Shown: positions 40,973 through 50,607 of the stretch, in pieces
Numbering within the stretch: the stretch's first letter is position 1
Layout: every line of letters begins with the position of its first letter
Position numbers and translations under genes: made by a program
Assembly: GCF_028464145.1 (NCBI RefSeq)
Contig: NZ_JAQPCG010000006.1
Coordinates: 124,001-188,000, forward strand
Length of the DNA stretch: 64,000 nt
Direction: 5' to 3'
Origin: Maribacter sp. PR1
Lineage (GTDB): Bacteria > Bacteroidota > Bacteroidia > Flavobacteriales > Flavobacteriaceae
Notes under the pieces: model-generated
Databases searched by the model: none
Told to the model about the DNA's origin: nothing
The model's input: only the letters and a program-made list of their open reading frames with translations

Positions 40973-43501
40973 ATGAGAAAACTTTTCCCTTTACTCCTAC
41001 TACTATTTATCTTACAACCCATTTTAAGTCAAAGACCAGAAGGAGCCCCAGGGAACGGTCCAGCTTCTATTACAATTTCCGGAACGGTATTGGACCAAGA
41101 AACAAACCAACCCTTAGAATACGCAACATTAGTTCTTCAAAGTATAGATAACCCAGATAGGGTAACTGGGGGTATAACCGACTTGGACGGAAAGTTTTCA
41201 GTTGAGACCACTCCAGGAAAGTATAATGCCCGTGTAGAATATATTTCTTACAAAACACAGCAATTACCAAATAAAACATTCGAAGAGTCCACAGATTTAG
41301 GGACCATAAAATTGTCGCTGGACGTAGCGCAACTCAATGAAGTAGACGTAGTTGGTGAAAGAACGACCGTAGAAGTAAGATTAGATAAGAAAATATATAA
41401 TATCGGTAAGGACCTCACCACAAGTGGCGCAACCATTAGTGACGCTTTGAGCAATGTTCCGTCCGTAAACGTGGATATTGATGGCGGAATCAGTTTACGT
41501 GGAAACGAAAATGTTCGCATATTGATTAATGGTAAACCTTCAGCCCTGGCTGGGTTTGGATCCACCGAAGCACTTCAACAGTTGCCCGCAGATGCAATAG
41601 AGAAGGTAGAGGTCATCACCAGCCCTTCCGCTAGATATGATGCCGAAGGTACTGCCGGCATATTAAATATTATTCTAAAAAGAGAAAAAACACTTGGATT
41701 TAATGGTTCTATTAATATGTACGCTGGTCACCCTACCAATGCCGGTATAACAGCAAACGCCAACCTAAGAACGGACAAGTTTAATTTCTTTACAACGATT
41801 GGATACCGGTATCGAGAAGGGCCTGGCAACGGTTTTTTTGATACAAGATATTTTGACCCTAGACAGGATGCATTCTTGGATAGTATTGCCTATGACAGGA
41901 ATATAGAAGATCGGGACATTGACCGAATAAATCGTGGCATCAATGCTAATTTTGGAATCGAATACTTTTTCAATAAACAATCTTCCATTACAGGTTCATA
42001 TTTCCTTAGAACGGGAAGTGACGAGGACTTGACTACCAACATTAATGATTATTTATTGAACAATGCTCCACAGGTAGGTACCACAAGAAGTGAACTGGAA
42101 ACAGAAAAAGATAATACGCATCAAATATCGCTGAACTATATTAATCGTTTTGATGATGATGGACAGGTTTTAACAGCAGACTTTCAGTACTCTGTAGATA
42201 CCGAAAATCAAAATGGTTTTATATCCGAACCTGTACGCTATAATAACACTGCAAATACGGATATTAGTATACCTAGGGAAGAAACTTCAACTATTGAAGA
42301 TCAAACCGAGTATTTAATACAAAGTGATTATGTTTTACCATTTGGTGAAGATTCACAATTTGAAGCAGGTTACCGAGGAAACTTTGAAAATCAAGTTACC
42401 GACTACAGTTTACTTCAAGAAAATGAAAGTGGAAATCTCGAAGTCAATGTGAACCAAACAAACATTTTTGATTATACTCAAAATGTACACGCCTTATATT
42501 CTCAATATGGTTCAAAATTTGGTGATTTTAATTTCCTTTTGGGGCTTAGAATGGAGAGCACACAATTAAAGGGGAAAATAGAATCCCAACTTACCGAAGA
42601 GGAACTACAGGATGAATTTTCCTTTCCAATAGATACGGATTTCGATAATAATTATACTGGTCTTTTTCCTACTGTGAATCTAATCTTTGAATTTAATGAA
42701 AAAGAGAATGTTTCTTTGGGATATAACAGAAGGATCAATCGTCCTAGAAGTTGGTTTTTAAATCCTTTTCCTTCTAGAAGTAGTAGAACAAATATTTTTC
42801 AAGGAAATCCCAATTTACGACCTGCATTTTCAAATGCTTTCGATTTGGGCTACTTAAAGAGATGGGATAAATTGACCTTGACTTCGTCTATATATTATCA
42901 AATTGAAAGCGATGCATTTCAAAGGGTACAAGAACAGGTTTTCATAACAGGACCTGGGGGTTCACAAGTTGAAGTCGTTAGGAACATTCCTTTTAACTTA
43001 GCTACAAATGACAGAACGGGTGCAGAATTAGGTTTGTTGTACAATCCTTTTAAATGGCTACGTTTAAACGGTAGTGTCAACTATTTTAGCTTTAACCTTA
43101 ATGGAGAATTTAATGGAGTAAACTATAGCCAGTCCAATAATAGTTGGTTCGGTCGCTTTAGTTCAAAGGTTACCTTACCTTGGAAAATCGATTGGCAGAC
43201 TAATGCCTTCTATAGAGGTGCATCCGATGAGGTACAAGGACGCTCTGACGGAATTTTATCAATTAATTTAGCTTTCAGTAAAGACTTCTTAAATGACAAC
43301 GCCACTATATCTTTAAATGTTCAGGATCTTTTGAATTCAAGAAAGAGAAGTTCATTCACCACTACCGACTTTTACGATCAAGATAGTGAGTTTCAATGGA
43401 GACAACGCCAGCTAAGAGTTTCGTTTATCTATCGCATAAACGAGCAGAAGAAAAGAGGAAGGCCAGAGAGGGAAGATGATGGCGGAGAAGGAGAATTCTA
43501 A
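40973..43501 (+). CDS. TonB-linked outer-membrane beta-barrel protein
   Basis: 842 aa. Signal peptide MRKLFPLLLLLFILQPILS, an N-terminal carboxypeptidase-like regulatory domain (~30-115: ISGTVLDQETNQPLEYATLV), then a TonB plug (~120-215) with ISLRGNENVRILINGKPSAL and KVEVITSPSARYDAEG, then a long 22-strand-type barrel region ending in LNSRKRSSFTTTDFYDQDSE and the last strand. This is the Bacteroidota outer-membrane beta-barrel (OMP_b-brl_3) family. It may import siderophore-like or other ligands; no SusD partner is adjacent. It pairs with the secreted YGYG protein upstream. A strong terminator follows. Confidence 0.9.
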   Translation: MRKLFPLLLLLFILQPILSQRPEGAPGNGPASITISGTVLDQETNQPLEYATLVLQSIDNPDRVTGGITDLDGKFSVETTPGKYNARVEYISYKTQQLPNKTFEESTDLGTIKLSLDVAQLNEVDVVGERTTVEVRLDKKIYNIGKDLTTSGATISDALSNVPSVNVDIDGGISLRGNENVRILINGKPSALAGFGSTEALQQLPADAIEKVEVITSPSARYDAEGTAGILNIILKREKTLGFNGSINMYAGHPTNAGITANANLRTDKFNFFTTIGYRYREGPGNGFFDTRYFDPRQDAFLDSIAYDRNIEDRDIDRINRGINANFGIEYFFNKQSSITGSYFLRTGSDEDLTTNINDYLLNNAPQVGTTRSELETEKDNTHQISLNYINRFDDDGQVLTADFQYSVDTENQNGFISEPVRYNNTANTDISIPREETSTIEDQTEYLIQSDYVLPFGEDSQFEAGYRGNFENQVTDYSLLQENESGNLEVNVNQTNIFDYTQNVHALYSQYGSKFGDFNFLLGLRMESTQLKGKIESQLTEEELQDEFSFPIDTDFDNNYTGLFPTVNLIFEFNEKENVSLGYNRRINRPRSWFLNPFPSRSSRTNIFQGNPNLRPAFSNAFDLGYLKRWDKLTLTSSIYYQIESDAFQRVQEQVFITGPGGSQVEVVRNIPFNLATNDRTGAELGLLYNPFKWLRLNGSVNYFSFNLNGEFNGVNYSQSNNSWFGRFSSKVTLPWKIDWQTNAFYRGASDEVQGRSDGILSINLAFSKDFLNDNATISLNVQDLLNSRKRSSFTTTDFYDQDSEFQWRQRQLRVSFIYRINEQKKRGRPEREDDGGEGEF

Positions 43502-43523
43502 TAATCCGAAATTTGGGACACAA

Positions 43524-43551
43524 AAAAAGGGAAGCAAATGCTTCCCTTTTT
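43524..43551. terminator. Bidirectional terminator
   Basis: AAAAGGGAAGC and GCTTCCCTTTT flank an AAAT loop, with A and T runs on either side. It separates the convergent barrel gene and the small membrane protein gene. Confidence 0.9.
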
Positions 43552-43566
43552 CTATATTTATGATTG

Positions 43567-43740
43567 TTAAGCTTGTCTAGCAGCTCTTTTCTTATCACGT
43601 CTTTCTTTCAAAAGTTCTCTAATATTACCGAACAACCAATAAGGAACAACAAAAGTCAATAAGAATATCATTAACCAAAAACCTATAGTGAGAATGGTTA
43701 AAAATGCTAAAAATCCTAAATATTGGTCAAACTCAAACAT
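43567..43740 (-). CDS. Small single- or double-helix membrane protein
   Basis: 57 aa from the ATG at 43738-43740. A longer frame begins with TTG at 43791, but a perfect TATCTTTG promoter box (43760-43767) lies inside that extension, so the ATG is the start. Residues ~8-37 are very hydrophobic (FLAFLTILTIGFWLMIFLLT), followed by a basic tail (LLKERRDKKRAARQ) that should stay in the cytosol. No known function. Confidence 0.65.
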   Translation of the reverse strand: MFEFDQYLGFLAFLTILTIGFWLMIFLLTFVVPYWLFGNIRELLKERRDKKRAARQA

Positions 43741-43759
43741 AATATTAAATTTTACGTCC

Positions 43760-43767
43760 CAAAGATA
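43760..43767 (-). promoter_or_regulatory. TAnnTTTG -7 box of the small membrane protein gene
   Basis: TATCTTTG on the minus strand matches the consensus; a TTTG lies 21 nt upstream as a possible -33. It is 19 nt before the ATG at 43740 and decides the start codon. Confidence 0.62.
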
Positions 43768-43848
43768 GTCCGAAAAACATACAATTTGCAAATCAAAATT
43801 AAAAAAATATTTAATTCCCTTTGAACTCCAAAAAATAAGGTAAACCCC

Positions 43849-43856
43849 TAAATTTG
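43849..43856 (+). promoter_or_regulatory. TAnnTTTG -7 box of fumC
   Basis: TAAATTTG is an exact match ending 21 nt before the fumC ATG at 43878. A TTTG at 43820-43823 is 25 nt upstream. Confidence 0.6.
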
Positions 43857-43877
43857 TGAACCTAAATAGTTAACATC

Positions 43878-45275
43878 ATGAATTATAGAATAGAAAAAGA
43901 TACCATGGGCGAGGTAAAAGTGCCTCAGGAAAAGTATTGGGGTGCTCAAACAGAGCGTTCCAGAAATAATTTTAAAATTGGTCCATCGGGCTCTATGCCT
44001 CTGGACATCGTTTATGGTTTTGCTTTTTTAAAAAAATCCGCCGCCTATGCCAATTGTGAATTAGGGGTATTGTCCGAACCCAAGAGAGACTTAATAGCGC
44101 AAGTATGCGATGAAATTTTAGAGGGTAAACATGACGACCAATTTCCTTTGGTCATATGGCAAACGGGCTCTGGTACGCAAAGTAATATGAACGTAAACGA
44201 AGTGATTGCCAATCGTGCCCATGAAATTGCAGGAAAGGTAATTGGGAAAGGTGAAAAGACCATTCAGCCTAATGATGATGTTAATAAATCGCAATCTTCT
44301 AACGATACATTCCCAACAGGAATGCATATTGCGGCGTATAAAAAAATTATAGAAGCTACCATACCCGGGGTAACCCAATTAAGAAATACCTTGGATAAAA
44401 AAGCGAAGGATTTCAAGGATGTAGTGAAAATTGGCCGTACCCATTTAATGGATGCCACACCCCTGACCTTGGGGCAAGAATTTTCAGGCTACGTTTCTCA
44501 ACTTGATCATGGCTTGGCTGCTTTAAAAAACACTATGGATCATTTAAGTGAATTGGCCTTGGGTGGTACTGCCGTAGGAACTGGGTTGAACACACCCGCT
44601 GGTTATGATGTGCTCGTTGCTAAATATATTTCCGATTTTACGGGTCTACCCTTTAAAACTGCAGCGAACAAGTTTGAAGCCCTTGCCGCCCATGATGCCA
44701 TTGTGGAGAGCCATGGTGCCTTAAAGCAATTAGCCGTTTCTTTGAATAAAATTGCCAATGACATTCGTATGATGGCATCCGGTCCACGTTCTGGTATTGG
44801 AGAAATCATTATTCCCGCTAACGAACCGGGAAGTTCCATTATGCCAGGAAAAGTGAACCCTACACAATGTGAAGCGCTAACGATGGTTTGTGCACAAGTA
44901 ATGGGTAACGACGTTGCCGTAACTGTTGGGGGAACCCAAGGTCATTATGAGCTTAATGTCTTTAAACCTTTAATGGCCGCAAACATTCTACAGTCCGCGC
45001 AATTATTGGGAGATGCCTGTAAAAGTTTTGAGGAGCATTGCGCTTCAGGTATAGAACCAAATCATGAGGTTATAAAACAACTGTTGAACAATTCATTGAT
45101 GTTGGTAACTGCATTGAATACTAAAATTGGGTATTACAAAGCCGCGGAAATTGCGAATACAGCACATAAGAATGGTACTACGCTTAAAGAGGAAGCGATT
45201 AACTTAGGATATGTTAGTGCGGAAGAATATGACGAATGGGTAAAGCCCGAGGACATGGTTGGAAGTTTGAAATAA
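43878..45275 (+). CDS. fumC: Class II fumarate hydratase
   Basis: 465 aa. It interconverts fumarate and L-malate in the TCA cycle as an iron-free homotetramer. Signature loop [16 protein letters not shown] (~318-333) holds the catalytic serine; earlier motifs are [33 protein letters not shown] and [16 protein letters not shown]. Length and all key motifs are normal. Own promoter; followed by a bidirectional terminator. Confidence 0.97.
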   Translation: MNYRIEKDTMGEVKVPQEKYWGAQTERSRNNFKIGPSGSMPLDIVYGFAFLKKSAAYANCELGVLSEPKRDLIAQVCDEILEGKHDDQFPLVIWQTGSGTQSNMNVNEVIANRAHEIAGKVIGKGEKTIQPNDDVNKSQSSNDTFPTGMHIAAYKKIIEATIPGVTQLRNTLDKKAKDFKDVVKIGRTHLMDATPLTLGQEFSGYVSQLDHGLAALKNTMDHLSELALGGTAVGTGLNTPAGYDVLVAKYISDFTGLPFKTAANKFEALAAHDAIVESHGALKQLAVSLNKIANDIRMMASGPRSGIGEIIIPANEPGSSIMPGKVNPTQCEALTMVCAQVMGNDVAVTVGGTQGHYELNVFKPLMAANILQSAQLLGDACKSFEEHCASGIEPNHEVIKQLLNNSLMLVTALNTKIGYYKAAEIANTAHKNGTTLKEEAINLGYVSAEEYDEWVKPEDMVGSLK

Positions 45276-45294
45276 GGTATTGATCCTAAACATA

Positions 45295-45325
45295 AAAAGG
45301 GCGGTCTAATTAAGACCGCCCTTTT
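45295..45325. terminator. Bidirectional terminator between fumC and the coiled-coil gene
   Basis: AAAAGGGCGGTCT (45295-45307), loop AATTA, AGACCGCCCTTTT (45313-45325). Perfect 13-bp stem with A/T runs at both ends. Confidence 0.93.
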
Positions 45326-45347
45326 GTATTTAATGGATAGTGTGTTA

Positions 45348-46235
45348 TTATTTTAAGGTGAACTTGGAAGTTCCCAATAATTTTAATTCATCGTCATAAA
45401 CATTAACCATGTAGTTTCCATCCTGAAATTCACTAGCTGGTTTGTTGATATAATCACAAACATCCAAGGATTTATTCTCATAGTAGAACTCAGTTGCCTT
45501 ACTATAAGTTACCGAAGCACCTTCCTCGTTTGTCGTAGACATAGTTTCACCCAAAACATTTCCTTGAGGATCCAATACTTCCAAATAAAATTCCCTATCA
45601 CCAGCCTGTGCGATTACATTATCGGCAACAGTAAAACAAATTTTAAACTTATCCGTTCTCTTAGCTCTTTGTGTAGAAACCAATTTACCACTATTACGCT
45701 CTCTAACTGCATCAACATTAAACTTGGAAAGGTTTAAGGCAGAACCTTTAGCAACAGCATCGGCCAATTGCGTATTTTGTACAACCAAAGAATCATTGAA
45801 TACCGTTTGTTTTTCCAATTCTACGTAAGTGCTATCACGCTGCATGGCTATCATCGTGTTGGAACGGGTCAAAGAATCAACTTGCTTTAACAACTGTTCT
45901 CTTTCCGCCTTAAGAACACCTACTTGTCTTCTGTATCTAGACAAAGCGGAGATATCGGCCTTCATGGTTTGCACAGAATCAATATACTTAGCTATATTAT
46001 CTCTTGCAGTAACCAATTCTTCGTTTGTAGCATTGCTCTCCAAGATAGCCTTATCATACTCTGATTTTAGGCTATTCAAATCTTCAACTACCAATTCTTT
46101 TTCCTTGGTAAGTACAGTCTCAGTCTTTTTCTTATCCTGGTAAAGACTAACAGTGTAAATAATAGTACCTAAAAGCACCACACCTAGTAATGCCGCTAAG
46201 ACCTTCAATCCATTGTTATTTTTTGTTTCAGTCAT
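45348..46235 (-). CDS. Membrane-anchored coiled-coil protein of unknown function
   Basis: 295 aa. Short basic N-terminus, one membrane helix (LKVLAALLGVVLLGTIIYTV, ~10-29), then a long heptad-rich segment (~32-170: KELVVEDLNSLKSEYDKAIL, KAEREQLLKQVDSLTRS), then a beta-rich C-terminal domain (~195-295: FKICFTVADNVIAQAGDREF, FQDGNYMVNVYDDELKL). The coiled coil and beta domain would lie in the periplasm. Flavobacterial homologs are often labelled chromosome partitioning protein because of the coiled coil; there is no ATPase motif, so I reject that. Monocistronic. A 13-bp palindrome lies in its leader. Confidence 0.78.
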   Translation of the reverse strand: MTETKNNNGLKVLAALLGVVLLGTIIYTVSLYQDKKKTETVLTKEKELVVEDLNSLKSEYDKAILESNATNEELVTARDNIAKYIDSVQTMKADISALSRYRRQVGVLKAEREQLLKQVDSLTRSNTMIAMQRDSTYVELEKQTVFNDSLVVQNTQLADAVAKGSALNLSKFNVDAVRERNSGKLVSTQRAKRTDKFKICFTVADNVIAQAGDREFYLEVLDPQGNVLGETMSTTNEEGASVTYSKATEFYYENKSLDVCDYINKPASEFQDGNYMVNVYDDELKLLGTSKFTLK

Positions 46236-46257
46236 AATGTAATAATTAATTAATCTC

Positions 46258-46270
46258 GTTGAATTTCAAC
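46258..46270. repeat. 13-bp palindrome upstream of the coiled-coil gene
   Basis: GTTGAATTTCAAC, a perfect 6-bp inverted repeat with one central base, 23 bp before the ATG at 46235. Possible operator; short enough to be chance. Confidence 0.35.
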
Positions 46271-46403
46271 TAATGTGTTTGTTTGTATCATTCTATATAC
46301 GCATAGAACCTGTTTTTAGATTTTTTAATGTTAAATTATTTTAAATCAAAGATTAAAGACTAATTTGTTTTAATAAATTTAAGTGCGACCAAACCTCTAA
46401 AAC

Positions 46404-46868
46404 ATGCTAAAAATTGTACCTTTTGAGGAAAAGTACAAGGATATTTTTAAGCAATTAAATTTGGCTTGGCTCGAACTTTATTTCCATGTCGAGGCTAAAG
46501 ATCAAGAGTTGCTCAATGACTGTGAAAAGTTTATTATAAACAAAGAAGGGTTTATTTTTATTGGTTTATGGAAGGCTGCTCCAGTGGCGTGTTATTCCTT
46601 GTTAAAGGGAAGTGAAGAAAATGGGTGCTACGAACTTGGTAAAATGGCCGTGGACAAAACTTATCAAGGACTTAAAATTGGCCAAAAAATGTTGGCTCAT
46701 GCCATTGATTTTGGAAAGTCCAATGCTTGGAAAAAAATAGAACTATATTCAAGCACAAAGTTGGACACCGCTCTCTATCTCTATAAAAAATATGGTTTTA
46801 GAGAGGTAATCTTGGAAGCAAACTCACCCTACAAAAGGTCTGATATAAAAATGGAATTAATACTTTAA
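46404..46868 (+). CDS. GNAT family N-acetyltransferase
   Basis: 154 aa, full-length single GNAT domain. The acetyl-CoA loop is VDKTYQGLKIGQKMLAHAI (~88-106), preceded by the strand GCYELGKMAV and followed by KKIELYSSTKLDTALYLYKKYGF, the usual beta-5/helix-4 signature. It acetylates a small-molecule or peptide amine; substrate unknown. Next gene begins 11 bp later. Confidence 0.88.
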   Translation: MLKIVPFEEKYKDIFKQLNLAWLELYFHVEAKDQELLNDCEKFIINKEGFIFIGLWKAAPVACYSLLKGSEENGCYELGKMAVDKTYQGLKIGQKMLAHAIDFGKSNAWKKIELYSSTKLDTALYLYKKYGFREVILEANSPYKRSDIKMELIL

Positions 46869-46879
46869 ACAAATTCAAT

Positions 46880-47698
46880 ATGAAAAGGAGAAATTTACTA
46901 TTGCTTTTATTATTTACTACCACTTTATTCATCGCATGTAAGGATAAGGCTAAAAAGGAAACCGAAGCCGATATGACGGAAATGAAGTCTGCAGAAAATA
47001 ACACTATGGATAATTCGACAGTATCCAATACGGTAGAGGTTATTCCCATAGAACATGCGACCACGGTATTGGAATGGGGCGATGTTACGATTTATGTGGA
47101 CCCTACTGGAGGCGCAAAAGCTTTTGAAGGTCAAAAAAATCCAGACTTAATTTTGATAACGGATATACACGGGGATCATTTGGACGTAGAAACATTACAG
47201 GAACTGAGTACAGCAAATGCAGCTTTTGTAGTTCCAAATGCGGTAGCCGAACAAATGCCGGACGAATTTAATTCTCAGCTCAACATATTGGCAAACGGTG
47301 AAACCACGGAACTAATGGGCGTAGGTATTGAAGCGATACCCATGTATAATCTTAGGGAAGAGGCCAAAGATTTCCATGTAAAAGGCCGTGGTAACGGATA
47401 CGTATTAACTTTAGGAGACGAAAGAGTTTATTTTTCCGGTGATACAGAGGATATTCCCGAAATGAGAAGTTTGGAAAACATTGACAAAGCTTTTGTTTGC
47501 ATGAATTTGCCCTACACAATGACCGAAGAAAGCGCAGCTTCCGCAGTATTGGATTTTAAGCCGGCAGAAGTTTATCCCTACCATTATAGGGGAAGACCCG
47601 ATGTAAGTGATGTCGAAAAATTCAAGGAGTTGGTCAACGCTGGTAATTCAAATATTGAAGTAGTTCAATTAGACTGGTATCCCAGCGAGGATTATTAG
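46880..47698 (+). CDS. MBL-fold hydrolase lipoprotein with altered metal motif
   Basis: 272 aa. Lipoprotein signal with lipobox LFIAC and lipidated C20, followed by an acidic/polar linker to ~50. The domain is the UlaG-like metallo-beta-lactamase branch: VTIYVDPTGG, then LILITDIHGDHLD, later VYFSGDTEDIPEM and YPYHYRGRPD. The usual HxHxDH reads DIHGDH, so the first histidine is replaced by aspartate. I recall the DIHGDH form from other Bacteroidota, so it may be a true variant rather than decay. It sits on the periplasmic or outer membrane. Substrate unknown. Confidence 0.8.
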   Translation: MKRRNLLLLLLFTTTLFIACKDKAKKETEADMTEMKSAENNTMDNSTVSNTVEVIPIEHATTVLEWGDVTIYVDPTGGAKAFEGQKNPDLILITDIHGDHLDVETLQELSTANAAFVVPNAVAEQMPDEFNSQLNILANGETTELMGVGIEAIPMYNLREEAKDFHVKGRGNGYVLTLGDERVYFSGDTEDIPEMRSLENIDKAFVCMNLPYTMTEESAASAVLDFKPAEVYPYHYRGRPDVSDVEKFKELVNAGNSNIEVVQLDWYPSEDY

Positions 47699-47775
47699 TG
47701 ATTTTATGTAACATACTTGCATAAACATAGTCCTATTAAACATAAGCTTATTATAAACCAAAAAACATCAACTAA

Positions 47776-49173
47776 ATGAAATTGAAAACCAGCATGGTTT
47801 TTCTTTCTGTAATTTTTCTACTGGTCCTTGGCTGTGGAGAAAAGGAAGAAAAGCAGAGTAAAGAAGTGGCACAATTCAAGGTTCCCGTAGAATACTATAC
47901 CTTGGACAATGGACTAAAGGTAATCCTCTCACAGGACAAAACTTCTCCTACCGCAATAGTGGCCGTTTATTATAATATCGGTTTTAGAATTGAACCAAAA
48001 GAGCGAACCGGTTTTGCACATTTATTTGAACATATGATGTTTCAAGGCTCAAAGAATATGGGTAAGATGGAATTTATCAAATTGGTTCAAGAAAATGGTG
48101 GGGTATTAAATGGCTCCACAAGGTTTGATTTTACCAATTATTTTGAAATAGTCCCTTCCCATAAATTGGAGACCATGCTTTGGGCGGAAGCCGATCGTAT
48201 GCGAGGTCTTGATATTACGCAGGACAACCTCACCAATCAACAAGGAGTGGTAAAGAACGAAGTAAAGGTGAATGTACTTAATCAGCCTTACGGTGGTTTT
48301 CCATGGTTGGATATGCCACAATATGCCAATACAAATTGGAATAACGCCCATAATTTTTATGGGGACCTAAAAGACTTGGATGCCGCTAATTTAGAAGACG
48401 TTGCCAGTTTCTTTAAAACGTATTACGCACCAAATAATGCCGCACTCTCCATAGTCGGAGATTTCGAAATAGAAGAAGCCAAAACATGGATTCAAAAATA
48501 TTTTGGTGACATTCCTGCTTCGGACCTTCCCGAAAAACCGGACATTTCAGAACCAAAGCAAACCGAGGAAAAGTCTTTTGTTAAAGACGACCCGTTGGCC
48601 AACAAGCCCGCTATAGCCTTGGCCTATCATATGCCGAAAAGAAATACACCAGAGTATTATGCTATGGGCTTACTTGATCAAATACTGATACAAGGAGACA
48701 ATAGTCTATTGGCTCAAAAGCTGGAAAAGGAAAAAGGCTACACTTCGAATGTTAGCGGAGGTATCAATTATTTAGGAAATATGTTCAACTATCAGGGTCC
48801 AATGTTATGGATGTACGACCTAACTTATGATAATGAAACCTCTGAAGATGAAATATTATCTTCTATTGATGAAGTCATGGACACCTTAAAAGCAAAAGTA
48901 GACCAAAAAATGATAGATCAAGCCATTGTTAAGATCAGGTCGCAGCTTTACGATGATATTGGCGGGACATTCGGTCTTGGACGTGCAGACCTTCTTTGTT
49001 CCTTTGCTCTTTTTGACGATAATCCTGAGCGCATTAATACATTGGAAGAGTCCTTTAAAGAGATTACTCCAGAAATGGTTAAGAAAACCATTGATGAATA
49101 TTTGGTAAAAACCAACAGGACCATACTTAGAGTAAATCCATTATTAGCAGATAACGAAAAAACACAATCCTAA
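47776..49173 (+). CDS. M16 family zinc protease, active subunit, lipoprotein
   Basis: 465 aa. Lipobox LVLGC with C20. The inverted zinc motif HLFEH gives H82, E85 and H86, and the third ligand is E162 in KNEVKVN, 76 residues on, as in the family. Two M16 domains are recognisable (N-terminal ~38-240, C-terminal ~270-455). It cleaves peptides in the periplasm. Its stop overlaps the start of the next M16 gene (TAATG), so the two are translated together and probably form a heterodimer like mitochondrial processing peptidase. Confidence 0.93.
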   Translation: MKLKTSMVFLSVIFLLVLGCGEKEEKQSKEVAQFKVPVEYYTLDNGLKVILSQDKTSPTAIVAVYYNIGFRIEPKERTGFAHLFEHMMFQGSKNMGKMEFIKLVQENGGVLNGSTRFDFTNYFEIVPSHKLETMLWAEADRMRGLDITQDNLTNQQGVVKNEVKVNVLNQPYGGFPWLDMPQYANTNWNNAHNFYGDLKDLDAANLEDVASFFKTYYAPNNAALSIVGDFEIEEAKTWIQKYFGDIPASDLPEKPDISEPKQTEEKSFVKDDPLANKPAIALAYHMPKRNTPEYYAMGLLDQILIQGDNSLLAQKLEKEKGYTSNVSGGINYLGNMFNYQGPMLWMYDLTYDNETSEDEILSSIDEVMDTLKAKVDQKMIDQAIVKIRSQLYDDIGGTFGLGRADLLCSFALFDDNPERINTLEESFKEITPEMVKKTIDEYLVKTNRTILRVNPLLADNEKTQS

Positions 49174-50558
49174 TGAAGTATTATTTCCTATATATAGTGG
49201 CCATAGCATTTTCTGCTAATATAATGGCCCAAGAAAAAGAAATGCCCCCAAAAGGAGGCGAACCTAAGAATTTTACCCTTCCCGAAAAGGAAGTGGTCTC
49301 TTTTGACAACGGCTTGACCTTGGTTATGATTCCTTATGGTTCCATACCAAAAGCAACCATACGCTTTAGTGTTAAAACTGGAAATATCGATGAAAATGAA
49401 AACCAAGTTTGGTTAAGCGACTTGCTGGCCGATTTATTGGAAGAAGGAAGCGCAACGAAAACTAACAAGGAAATTGCTGATGAGATGGCAGGTATGGGAG
49501 GTAACTTGAATATTGGTGTTGGTCTGCATACCTCTTCCATTAGCAGCTCCGTGCTCTATGAATTTGCTCCAGATGCCATTGCCGTCATGGCCGATGTTCT
49601 AAAAAACCCTAAGTTCCCTGAATCAGAGTTAGGACGCTTGAAGGATAATATGAAAAGAGATCTTTCTGTTCGATTATCAAGACCACAGGCACAGGCCAGT
49701 AGGGATTTTTACGCCACCTTATATCCCGACCATCCTTATGGACGGGTATATCCAACAGATGAAATGATAGATTCCTATACCGTGGAGGATATTAAGACAT
49801 TTTATAATGAAAACTTTGGAGCTTTACGAACCACTGTTTATGTAGCCGGTAATTTTGATGGTGCGGAAGTAAAATCAGCTGTTGAAAAAGCTTTTGGAGA
49901 ATGGAAAAAAGGTACAGCATCCCAATATAAAGTTGCAGAACCAGTAGTCTCTAGTGAAATAAAGATTATTGATCGTCCAGAAGCTCCCCAATCTACAATC
50001 TATTATGGTTTGCCCGTTATTGGGCCTTCCCATGAAGATTATGTGGCCTTGGATGTGACCAATTCTATACTTGGAGGTTCATTTGCTTCGCGTATTACTA
50101 GTAATATTAGGGAAGATAAAGGGTATACCTATTCCCCCTATAGCAGCTTGGACACCAATTATAAAAGCGGGGTATGGTATGAATCAGCAGATGTGACTAC
50201 CGAACATACCGGTGCTTCTTTGGCCGAGATTCAAAAAGAAATAGAACGTTTACAAAATGAACCACCTTCGCAAGAGGAGATGGATGGAATCATCAATTAT
50301 GAGTCTGGTATTTATGTACTACAAAATTCAACACCTAATGGTATCATAGGGCAGTTGATATTTTTGGATACCCATGACCTGGATGAATCATTCTTGACCA
50401 ACAAAGTGGAGAACATGCATGCGGTTACGCCTGAAAAAGTTCAGGAAATGACACAAAAATATATCAATACCGAAAATATGACCTTAATTGTTGTTGGTGA
50501 CAAGGCCAAGATTCAGGACCAAATTCTGGAAACCGTTAAAAAGCCTTTAAAGCAATAG
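49173..50558 (+). CDS. M16 family protein, non-catalytic partner
   Basis: 461 aa. Signal peptide MKYYFLYIVAIAFSANIMAQ (no lipobox). Same two-domain M16 fold (VVSFDNGLTLVMIPYGSIPK; SRPQAQASRDFYATLYPDHP; YYGLPVIGPSHEDYVALDV), but at the zinc site the sequence is LADLLEEGS, with no HxxEH, so it cannot bind zinc. The C-terminal domain keeps the ARG/TYR-type KGYTYSPYSSL segment used to grip peptide in active M16 pairs. It is coupled (1-nt overlap) to the active subunit gene. A strong terminator follows. Confidence 0.92.
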   Translation: MKYYFLYIVAIAFSANIMAQEKEMPPKGGEPKNFTLPEKEVVSFDNGLTLVMIPYGSIPKATIRFSVKTGNIDENENQVWLSDLLADLLEEGSATKTNKEIADEMAGMGGNLNIGVGLHTSSISSSVLYEFAPDAIAVMADVLKNPKFPESELGRLKDNMKRDLSVRLSRPQAQASRDFYATLYPDHPYGRVYPTDEMIDSYTVEDIKTFYNENFGALRTTVYVAGNFDGAEVKSAVEKAFGEWKKGTASQYKVAEPVVSSEIKIIDRPEAPQSTIYYGLPVIGPSHEDYVALDVTNSILGGSFASRITSNIREDKGYTYSPYSSLDTNYKSGVWYESADVTTEHTGASLAEIQKEIERLQNEPPSQEEMDGIINYESGIYVLQNSTPNGIIGQLIFLDTHDLDESFLTNKVENMHAVTPEKVQEMTQKYINTENMTLIVVGDKAKIQDQILETVKKPLKQ

Positions 50559-50575
50559 ACGTAGTTCTTATTATG

Positions 50576-50607
50576 AAAAAGGCTCCCAAGAATGGGAGCC
50601 TTTTTTT
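50576..50607. terminator. Bidirectional terminator between the M16 pair and ettA
   Basis: AAAAAGGCTCCCA (50576-50588), loop AGAA, TGGGAGCCTTTTT (50593-50605) and two more T. Its right end overlaps the last codons of ettA. Confidence 0.93.
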
